Shown piece after piece: positions 35,787-42,496 of a DNA stretch of 64,000 nt. Each line of letters starts with the position of its first letter. The stretch's first letter is position 1. The notes under the pieces were generated by a model, which did no database searches, was not told where the DNA came from, and saw only the letters and a program-made list of their open reading frames with translations. The stretch comes from Thermasporomyces sp036564245 (GTDB taxonomy: Bacteria; Actinomycetota; Actinomycetes; Propionibacteriales; Actinopolymorphaceae): contig DATCKU010000043.1 in the NCBI GenBank assembly GCA_036564245.1, forward strand, positions 120,266 to 184,265. The letters are read 5' to 3'. A program made the translations under genes and the position numbers.

Positions 35787-36755
35787 TCATTTCGCGGAGG
35801 TCGCGAGGACGCGGCGTGGGGTGTCGACGAGGATGGCGTCGAGCTCCCGCTGGGAAACTCCGGCCTGTCGCAGCTGGGGTACGACGGTGGTGAACAAGTG
35901 GGCGAGCCCCGGCCCGCCACCGTAGGCGTGCCAGTACTGGCGGCGGGCAAGGTCTTGCCCGAGCACGACCTTGTCGGCGTAGCCCTTGGCGATGAGCGCA
36001 ACCACGAGCTCGACGACCACCCGGTCGTGATCGCGGTTGGGCCGTCCCAGCCAGTCGAGGCAGACCGTCGCGCCGGTCGCGCAGAGCTCCGCCACCGCCT
36101 CGAGGTCACCGTGCCGGTCCATGTGGGAGAGGATCACCCGCTCGGGCGACACCCCGGCCTCGGTCAGCTTCTCGACCTGCTTCACGGCGCCGGCGACGCT
36201 CTCGGTGTGCGTGATCACGGGCAGCCCGGTTGCCACGGCAGCCGCCGTGACCGCCTCGAGGAGGGCGTTCTCCAGAGGCGTTCCGTGCTCTCCGCTGATG
36301 GCCACCTTGATGAGACCAGGGCGGGAACCGCTTCGCGCCACCGGGCGTCCGGGCACCTGGTCGGGCAGCTCCATGCCGCACGTGGCGTCGTCGATCACCC
36401 GCTGCGTGAGCCCGTCAACGTCGAGAGCCCGGACCCAGTGGTCGGCCGGGTAGAACGCGTCCCGATGGAAACCGGTGACGGCGAGGACGGTGAGCCCGGT
36501 CCGCCGCGCCACCTCGGCAAGTCCGTCCGGGTTCCGGCCGACCCCCAGCGGCATGCAGTCGACGACCGCCGCCCCGCCAGCGGCGAGCAGTTCTCGTGCT
36601 TCGCGTACGGCGGCCTCGACGTCGTCGAGGCGAAAGTCGGGTTCGATGACGACGGGATGTCCCTCCCCGATCAGCAGGTGCTCGTGGCATGCGGTGGCGC
36701 CCAGTTCGCTCGCAGGGAGCTCGCCGAGCACCGAGGTGATGACACGATCCTGCAC
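35787..36755 (-). CDS. Phosphotriesterase-family hydrolase, candidate (phospho)lactonase
   Basis: About 322 residues from GTG 36755. The open frame extends to 36857, but those residues do not resemble the family and cover an operator-like site. The binuclear metal motifs of the amidohydrolase/PTE fold are present in order: ACHEHLLIG, the carboxylated-Lys strand GLIKVAISG, ITHTESV, ILSHMDRHGD, and VVLGQDLARR. The PTE family (COG1735) includes organophosphate hydrolases and lactonases for sugar phospholactones. Located between a kinase/dehydrogenase operon and a glycosidase-like gene, a sugar-lactone or phospholactone substrate is the most sensible guess. It is divergent from the beta-helix gene. 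Confidence 0.85.
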   Translation of the reverse strand: MQDRVITSVLGELPASELGATACHEHLLIGEGHPVVIEPDFRLDDVEAAVREARELLAAGGAAVVDCMPLGVGRNPDGLAEVARRTGLTVLAVTGFHRDAFYPADHWVRALDVDGLTQRVIDDATCGMELPDQVPGRPVARSGSRPGLIKVAISGEHGTPLENALLEAVTAAAVATGLPVITHTESVAGAVKQVEKLTEAGVSPERVILSHMDRHGDLEAVAELCATGATVCLDWLGRPNRDHDRVVVELVVALIAKGYADKVVLGQDLARRQYWHAYGGGPGLAHLFTTVVPQLRQAGVSQRELDAILVDTPRRVLATSAK

Positions 36756-36808
36756 GACTGCTGCACCTACTTCCCGTCGACACCGAGTGTTTCGCAGATC
36801 ATCCCCCC

Positions 36809-36851
36809 GCAGACCAATAGTGGGCGAAGACGAACCCGCGTAATGGTACGT
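36809..36851 (-). promoter_or_regulatory. Operator-like arms upstream of the PTE-family gene
   Basis: GCAGACCAAT (36809-36818) is a perfect copy of the recurrent decamer, and AATGGTACGT (36842-36851) is a weak inverted copy 23 bp away. A possible leftward promoter lies just beyond: TTGCGC with TAGCGT, spacer 18, on the minus strand around 36855-36885. The sites would then fall in the 5' leader of the phosphotriesterase-family gene. Confidence 0.45.
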
Positions 36852-36932
36852 CGACAACGCTAGGAGACAGCCTGTGCCTTGCGCAATCCTTCGATCATTA
36901 CTGGAGAGTTAGCCGACCTTTCGGGCCGCTCC

Positions 36933-37001
36933 ATTGGTACGCACTCTGTCATTGACCCTGGTGAGTCCGAACTCGTACACTCGACGAACCTGCAGACCAA
37001 T
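36933..37001 (+). promoter_or_regulatory. Promoter with flanking regulator arms (beta-helix gene)
   Basis: TTGACC (36952-36957) and TACACT (36976-36981) have an 18-base spacer. ATTGGTACGC (36933-36942) ends 9 bases before the -35, and GCAGACCAAT (36992-37001) starts 10 bases after the -10. The arms are inverted with 49 bp between them, matching the other regulated promoters. Confidence 0.7.
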
Positions 37002-37072
37002 TGTCGGCGCGGTCCGCACGCTAGCGGTCGGGCTGGCGTCAGCGGACTTCTCACCGAGGGGCGGGTCGCGGC

Positions 37073-39118
37073 ATGACGGAGAGCCGAGACGTGACGGTGC
37101 ACGTCACACCGGATGGGCCGATCCGAGACCTCGAGTCGGCCCGGGACGCCGCACGTGAGCGACGCGAGCCAGGGCAACCCGTCACCATCCTCGTGGCGCC
37201 AGGCCATTACCGCATGACTCGACCGGTGCGGTTCGGCCCGGCCGATTCCGGTACGACGATCGCGGCGCTGGATCGAGCAGACCCGCCCACCTTCGACGGC
37301 GCGGTCACGCTGTCGAGCTGGCGCGAGTCGGAGGTGGGCGGCGTGCGGGTGTGGGAGACCGACGCTCCCGCCGGATATGCGCGCTCGTTGTTTGCCGCCG
37401 GCCGCCGCGTTCCACGTCCGCGCTTTCCGCGGGAGGGATACCTCCGGATCGCCGACCAACCCGGGCTCGACCTAGCCCACGACTGGATCGACACGCTCTT
37501 CGAGGGCTCCGACTCGTTCGTCTACCGGGACGGAGATGCCTGGCGGTTTCACGACCTCGAGCAGGTCGAGGCGGTGGTGCCCCACTACTGGGTCGAGGAA
37601 CGCATGCCTCTCGTCGAGATCGACGAGGCCCGGCGAACCGTGCGCAGCAGCAGGCGGAGCATCTTCGCGCTCCGCGACGACCTGGTGAAGCGCTTCGCCC
37701 GGTACTACTGGGACAACGTCTTCGAGACGCTCGGCGATCAGCCCGGGCAGTGGTACTTCGACCGGCAACGGAACCGGGTGCTGTACGTACCCCGTGAGGA
37801 GGACCGGCTCAAGACGTTCCAGGCGCAGTTGCCCGTGCTCTCGCAGTTCGTCCTGGTCACAGGCAGGCCGGAAAGCGGCGAGTACGTACGAGACTTCACC
37901 CTGCAGGGACTGCGGTTCGTCCATGCCGACTGGCAGCATCCCGCTCGATCCTCACCACCGTTCCAGATCCCGCAGGACGACGAGCTGCCGGCCGTGAGCT
38001 ACGCGTCGGCACCGCAAGCAGCGGCGAATGTCGACGCCGCGATCGAGCTCGTGGGCGTACGAGACTCTGCCGTGCGGGGATGTGTCATCGAACGGATCGG
38101 CGGCTATGCCGTGGAGCTCGGCGCCGGATGCCAGCAGGTGGTCGTGAGCGGCAACGAGATGCGCGACCTCGGTGGGGGCGGAGTACGACTCGGTGGCGCG
38201 GCTGTGCTCGACGATCCGGGCTCCAACCAGCACAACACCATTGCTGACAACGAGATCGGCCGCGGCGGTCAGGTGTTCCCGCAGGCGGTCGGCGTCCTCA
38301 CGTGTCATTCGGCGTACAACACCATCGCGCACAACCACATCCACCACCTGTTCTACAGCGGCGTCTCCGTCGGCTGGGTGTGGGGTTACGGCGACAACCC
38401 GTCACGCGGCAACCTGATCGCGGACAACCACATCCACCATCTCGGTGCCGGAATCCTCAACGACATGGGCGGTGTCTACCTGCTCGGTGTGCAACCCGGC
38501 ACCATCGTGCGCGGCAACCTGATCCACGATGTCGAGTGCGCCAACTACGGCGGCTGGGGAATCTACCTGGACCAGGGCTCGTCCTACGTGTTGGTGGAAG
38601 GCAACGTCTGTCACGACGTGAGCAGTCAGTGCTTCCACCTGCACTTCGGTCGGGAGAACATCCTGCGGGACAACGTGTTCGCGTTCGGACGCCAAGGGCA
38701 GGTGGAGATCACCCTGATCGAGGACCATCTGTCGTTCAGCTTGGAACGCAACATCCTGGTTGGTGCCGGCGTGCCGGCGATCAGCGGTCGCGCCGGGTCG
38801 TCGAACGTCCGGGACTACCGCATCGACAGCGACCACAACCTCTTCTGGGACGTCACGGGACAGGTGCAGATCGCGGGCAACATCCGGCGTGAGACGAGTG
38901 GTGACAAGGCAGGCAGGTGGTGGGTCGAGGAGACGGTGTCGCGCGAGGAATGGGAAGGGCTCGGACATGATCGGCACTCGGTCGTCGCCGATCCAGAGTT
39001 CGTGGATGTCGTCGCTCGTTGCTTCGCCGTGAAGCCGACGTCGCCCGCCACCGAGCTCGGCGTCCACGTTCCGGGCCTCCGCGGTGTCGGCATCCGGCCT
39101 GCAGAGGAACGCGCCTAG
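37073..39118 (+). CDS. Right-handed parallel beta-helix protein, GH141-like
   Basis: A 681-residue protein. The N-terminus (LESARDAARERREPGQPVTILVAPGHY, DSGTTIAALD) matches the opening of large beta-helix glycosidases such as GH141. From about residue 325 there are repeated parallel-helix rungs with Asn ladders (NTIADNEIG, NTIAHNHIHHL, NLIADNHIHHLGAG, NLIHDVE, NVCHDVSS). GH141 members act on alpha-L-fucosides or xylan, but the family assignment is by resemblance only. No signal peptide is seen, so it may act in the cytosol on imported oligosaccharides. It has a regulated promoter and is followed after 20 bp by the acyltransferase-like gene. Confidence 0.8.
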   Translation: MTESRDVTVHVTPDGPIRDLESARDAARERREPGQPVTILVAPGHYRMTRPVRFGPADSGTTIAALDRADPPTFDGAVTLSSWRESEVGGVRVWETDAPAGYARSLFAAGRRVPRPRFPREGYLRIADQPGLDLAHDWIDTLFEGSDSFVYRDGDAWRFHDLEQVEAVVPHYWVEERMPLVEIDEARRTVRSSRRSIFALRDDLVKRFARYYWDNVFETLGDQPGQWYFDRQRNRVLYVPREEDRLKTFQAQLPVLSQFVLVTGRPESGEYVRDFTLQGLRFVHADWQHPARSSPPFQIPQDDELPAVSYASAPQAAANVDAAIELVGVRDSAVRGCVIERIGGYAVELGAGCQQVVVSGNEMRDLGGGGVRLGGAAVLDDPGSNQHNTIADNEIGRGGQVFPQAVGVLTCHSAYNTIAHNHIHHLFYSGVSVGWVWGYGDNPSRGNLIADNHIHHLGAGILNDMGGVYLLGVQPGTIVRGNLIHDVECANYGGWGIYLDQGSSYVLVEGNVCHDVSSQCFHLHFGRENILRDNVFAFGRQGQVEITLIEDHLSFSLERNILVGAGVPAISGRAGSSNVRDYRIDSDHNLFWDVTGQVQIAGNIRRETSGDKAGRWWVEETVSREEWEGLGHDRHSVVADPEFVDVVARCFAVKPTSPATELGVHVPGLRGVGIRPAEERA

Positions 39119-39138
39119 GACCGCGACAGGAGTCCACG

Positions 39139-40155
39139 GTGTCTGAGTCTGGACTGGCGTACGGAGCCGCCCATCGAGACGAGGCCGACATCGAGTGGGT
39201 GCTCGACGCATTGGGTCTGGACGAATCCCTCCATGATGCGGTGAGGGCACTGGGAGAGGTCCGCCCGTTGGCCGGACCCATTCGCCTTCCATCACACGCT
39301 GAAGCGACGCGGCTGCTGGAGCGGCTCGGCCTCAGCCCCGACGACCGGGAGGAAGCTCTCGCTGCTCGGCCGAGCCAGGCTGCACATCCGGCTCTGTGGT
39401 GGTTGCTCGAACGCTGTCACGCCCAGCTCGTCCATCACATGGGCCGTCCGGGCAGTCTAGGGACCTGGCCGACGCTTCCAGCCTGGCACGGCTTGGTCGG
39501 ACGGTACCTGTACGTGTGGGTCTTCCTCGCCACGTTGCCGTACGTACGCCGCTACCACGCCGAGCGGGGCATACCCGACGAGCTCTCCTGGGAGATCCTC
39601 GCAGCGCTGGGTGTGCAGATGGCCAACCACCGTGCCCTTTACGGCACCGGCGGCCTGCACACGCAGGACTGGATGACCGTCCACTTCCGTGGCCTCATCT
39701 ACGCGCTCGGTCGGTTGTACTTCGAGCGGTTGCGGATCTGGTTCGACGTCGCCGGTGGACCGCGGAAGGGTGACTGGGCCCTGGGCGTTCACATACCCGA
39801 AGGGCGGCTCACGCCGGAATCGTGTGACGCGTCGTTCGCCCAGGCCCGTTCGTTCTTCCCGCGACACTTTCCGGAGGAGCCTTACCGGTACGCCACCTGC
39901 GTGTCATGGGTTCTCGACCCGCAGCTTGCGGAGTATCTCTCGCCTGACACGAACATCGTGCGTTTCGCGCGACGCTTCACCCTGTTGCCTGCTGGCGAGG
40001 GGAACGACAATGCGACGATCGTGGAGTTCGTGTTCCGTCGCAAGCTGAGTGAGCTTGACTCGCTTCCCCAGCAGACGACTCTGCAACGGGCCATCGTCGC
40101 GCACATCCGAGCCGGACGAGCCTGGAGGTTCCGCACCGGCTGGCTCGAGCTCTGA
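39139..40155 (+). CDS. Acyltransferase-like protein (NAT_N/GNAT_C type)
   Basis: A 338-residue protein. GTG 39139 has AGGAG 6-7 bases upstream. The sequence resembles a two-domain GNAT-like group: an all-alpha N-terminal part (residues 1-130), and a C-terminal part with GTGGLHTQDWMTVHFRGLIYALGRLYFERLRI, then ALGVHIPEGRLTPESCDASFAQARSFFPRHFPEEPYR, and a C-terminal RAGRAWRFRTGWLEL. No experimentally defined reaction is known to me; an acyl-CoA-dependent transfer is inferred from the fold. It is probably co-transcribed with the beta-helix gene and could deacylate or acylate a sugar intermediate. Confidence 0.75.
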   Translation: MSESGLAYGAAHRDEADIEWVLDALGLDESLHDAVRALGEVRPLAGPIRLPSHAEATRLLERLGLSPDDREEALAARPSQAAHPALWWLLERCHAQLVHHMGRPGSLGTWPTLPAWHGLVGRYLYVWVFLATLPYVRRYHAERGIPDELSWEILAALGVQMANHRALYGTGGLHTQDWMTVHFRGLIYALGRLYFERLRIWFDVAGGPRKGDWALGVHIPEGRLTPESCDASFAQARSFFPRHFPEEPYRYATCVSWVLDPQLAEYLSPDTNIVRFARRFTLLPAGEGNDNATIVEFVFRRKLSELDSLPQQTTLQRAIVAHIRAGRAWRFRTGWLEL

Positions 40156-40190
40156 CCGGCCAGCTGCGGTCCACCAAACCGTCCGCCGTC

Positions 40191-41855
40191 TCACATGCGT
40201 TCCGGTGCTGAGACGCCGAGCAGGTCGAGGCCGTTGGCGAGGACCTGACGTGTGGCGGCGACGAGCAGAAGGCGGGCGGCGTGCAAGGGCGCCGGTTCTT
40301 CGGCAGCGGACGGGAGGACGCGACATTCGTCGTAGAACTTGTGGAACGACGCCGCGGTGTCCTCCAGATACCGGGCGATTCGATGGGGCTCTCGCAGCTC
40401 GCCGGCCTGGCTCACGACTCGTGGGAAGTCGGCGAGTGCGCGCAGCAGGTCGCCTTCGCGAGGGTCGCTGAGAAGCGCCGGCTCGAAGTCGGCGCTCGCT
40501 GGCTCGAGCCCGAGGTCGGCCGCGTTTCGCAGGATCGACGCCAGGCGGGCGTGTGCGTACTGCACGTAGAAGACCGGGTTGTCCTGTGTCCGGCTGGCCC
40601 AAAGATCAAGGTCGAGGTCGATCGTCGCGTCCATCGAGTAGCGCACGAGCGCATACCGCGCGGCGTCGACGCCAACCGCGTCAACCAGATCGTGCATGGT
40701 GAGCACGGTGCCTGCCCGCTTCGACATGCGTACGGGCTGGCCATCGCGTACGAGGTTGACCATCTGCCCGATCAGGATCTCGAGATTGACGTGCGGCTCG
40801 TCGCCGAACGCGGCGCACATCGCCATCATGCGTCCGATGTAGCCGTGGTGGTCTGCGCCGAGCAGGATGATGCACCGGTCGAAGCCCCGCTTCCGCTTGT
40901 CGAGGTAGTACGCGAGGTCACCACTGATGTAGGCGGGCGCGCCCGTCGACCGGATGAGAACCCGGTCCTTGTCGTCGCCGTACTGCGAGCTCCGTAGCCA
41001 GAGCGCACCGTCCCTCTCGTAGGTCTGACCGAGCTCGGTGAGCCGGTCGATCGCACGCTGGACGGCTCCCGACTCGTGGAGGGAGGCCTCGTGGAAGTAG
41101 ACGTCGAAGTCGACCCCGAACTCGTGCAGGCTGCGTTTGATCTCGTCGAACATCAAGGCGACGCCGTGCCGCCGCGACGTCTCCTGGGCCCGGGCCTCGG
41201 GCAAGGACAAGACGTCGGGATTCGCCTCGACGACCCGCGCGGCGATCTCGTCGATGTAGGAGCCCACGTAGTCGTCCGGCGACGGCTCCTGACCGCGCGC
41301 TCGGGCAACCAACGAGCGGGCGAACCGGTCGATCTGGGCACCGTGGTCGTTGAAGTAGTACTCCCTCACGACCTCGGCGCCGTTGGCGGCGAGGATCCGA
41401 GCCAAGCTGTCACCGACCGCGGCCCACCGGGTGGACGCAAGCGTGACCGGACCAGTCGGGTTCGCCGACACGAACTCGAGGTTGATCCTCGTGCCGCTCA
41501 GCCGGTCGCTGCGTCCGTACGCCGCGCCAGCCTTCACGATGTCGGCGGCGAGCATTCCCTGCGCCTCCGGAGCGACCCGGACGTTGACGAACCCGGGTCC
41601 CGCGACCTCGGCGGAGGCGATGCCCGGGATGGCGGCGAGCCGGGTCGCGATCAGATCGGCGACCTCGCGCGGTGGCCGACCGGCCGGCTTGGCGAGCTGC
41701 ATGGCGACGTTCGTGGCGTAGTCACCGAGCTGCTTGAGCTTCGGTCGCTCGACTCGAACGCTCGACGGCACAGGGCCGGGCAGAACGAGGTCGCCATCGG
41801 CTACGGCGACCTCGAGCGCGGCAACGATGGCGTCAGAAAGCTGTTCGGGCGTCAC
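40191..41855 (-). CDS. argS: Arginyl-tRNA synthetase-like protein lacking the HIGH motif
   Basis: About 554 residues with full-length ArgRS architecture: N-terminal Add1-like domain (KLKQLGDYATNVAMQLAK), class I catalytic core, REYYFNDHGAQIDRFARSL, GADHHGYIGRM, the KMSKS-region PVRMSKRAGT, and the C-terminal anticodon-binding helical domain with NPVFYVQYAHARLASIL. The ATP-binding motif is lost: after SANPTGP the sequence reads VTLASTRWAAVGD, where actinobacterial ArgRS has HIGG or HVGG before the TRW. I checked this in the nucleotide sequence. No lysA, hom or thrC is adjacent, so it is probably a second copy. The start GTG 41855 follows a TANNNT element by 6 bases. It may be inactive, altered or specialised. 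Confidence 0.88.
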   Translation of the reverse strand: MTPEQLSDAIVAALEVAVADGDLVLPGPVPSSVRVERPKLKQLGDYATNVAMQLAKPAGRPPREVADLIATRLAAIPGIASAEVAGPGFVNVRVAPEAQGMLAADIVKAGAAYGRSDRLSGTRINLEFVSANPTGPVTLASTRWAAVGDSLARILAANGAEVVREYYFNDHGAQIDRFARSLVARARGQEPSPDDYVGSYIDEIAARVVEANPDVLSLPEARAQETSRRHGVALMFDEIKRSLHEFGVDFDVYFHEASLHESGAVQRAIDRLTELGQTYERDGALWLRSSQYGDDKDRVLIRSTGAPAYISGDLAYYLDKRKRGFDRCIILLGADHHGYIGRMMAMCAAFGDEPHVNLEILIGQMVNLVRDGQPVRMSKRAGTVLTMHDLVDAVGVDAARYALVRYSMDATIDLDLDLWASRTQDNPVFYVQYAHARLASILRNAADLGLEPASADFEPALLSDPREGDLLRALADFPRVVSQAGELREPHRIARYLEDTAASFHKFYDECRVLPSAAEEPAPLHAARLLLVAATRQVLANGLDLLGVSAPERM

Positions 41856-41861
41856 CGGACA

Positions 41862-41867
41862 AATGTA
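41862..41867 (-). promoter_or_regulatory. Putative -10 element for leaderless argS-like mRNA
   Basis: On the minus strand TACATT (41867-41862) ends 6 bases before GTG 41855. No ribosome binding site precedes the GTG, fitting a leaderless transcript. Confidence 0.4.
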
Positions 41868-41918
41868 AACGCTCGGTCTGGGGGGGCCGCCCGGTGAGGG
41901 GCACACCGCTTCCGGCCC

Positions 41919-42239
41919 TCAGTCGTCAAATACAAAGCCGGCACCCTCGGCTCGTCTGATCACGTCACGCACCGCATCGCCGTTGGCGAGCAGAGGCTCG
42001 AGCAGGGACTGTAGCGCAACGAGGTCGTCCTTCTCGCCCCTCGCGCAGAACATGCCAGCCTCCGAGTCCATCTCGAGCTGCTCGAAGAGATCGCCTCCGA
42101 CGAACTCGGCAATGCCCTCCCAGAAGTAGCCGTTTGGCTCATGGCCTGCATCGGCAATCGCGGCATCAGCCGGAAGCTCACCGCAGGCGAACGTGAGCGA
42201 GTACTCGCCGTCGATGTCCTGAATCTCGGAGTAGGCCAT
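41919..42239 (-). CDS. Imm51-like immunity protein
   Basis: A small, acidic 106-residue protein. HEPNGYFWEGIAEFVG (residues 33-48) and MDSEAGMFCARGEKDDLVALQSLLEPLL (about 57-84) match the Imm51 family of predicted polymorphic-toxin immunity proteins. Known logic: immunity proteins neutralise a cognate toxin delivered by neighbours or encoded next door. No toxin gene, WXG/LXG protein or secretion component is nearby, so it appears to be an orphan. It lies between the divergent ArgRS-like gene and an AT-richer patch. Confidence 0.75.
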   Translation of the reverse strand: MAYSEIQDIDGEYSLTFACGELPADAAIADAGHEPNGYFWEGIAEFVGGDLFEQLEMDSEAGMFCARGEKDDLVALQSLLEPLLANGDAVRDVIRRAEGAGFVFDD

Positions 42240-42496
42240 GGCCGAACCCTAGGGGCGGGGCGACCACCATCGACCAGTGCGGTGAGTCCGCAGCCCTCGC
42301 TCGAGCTTCGGCTATCCGGCGGTCATAGCTCGGCGTCTCATGGCACGCGGAGGGTGACCCGACGATGACGCACCGAGCACGATGATGGGCAGCCTCGACT
42401 GCCACCACCGCCTAAATGTTATTTTCCTATTTTTCCTGTCCGGAAGCGGCCTTCGGCATTGTGTGCGGGCTGCGTCGTCGCGTCTCTTGTGTCCTC

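Noticed and set aside
42412..42440. AT-rich patch before the EEP gene as a defined promoter
   Set aside because: It stands out in base composition, but no -35/-10 pair with proper spacing could be assigned.
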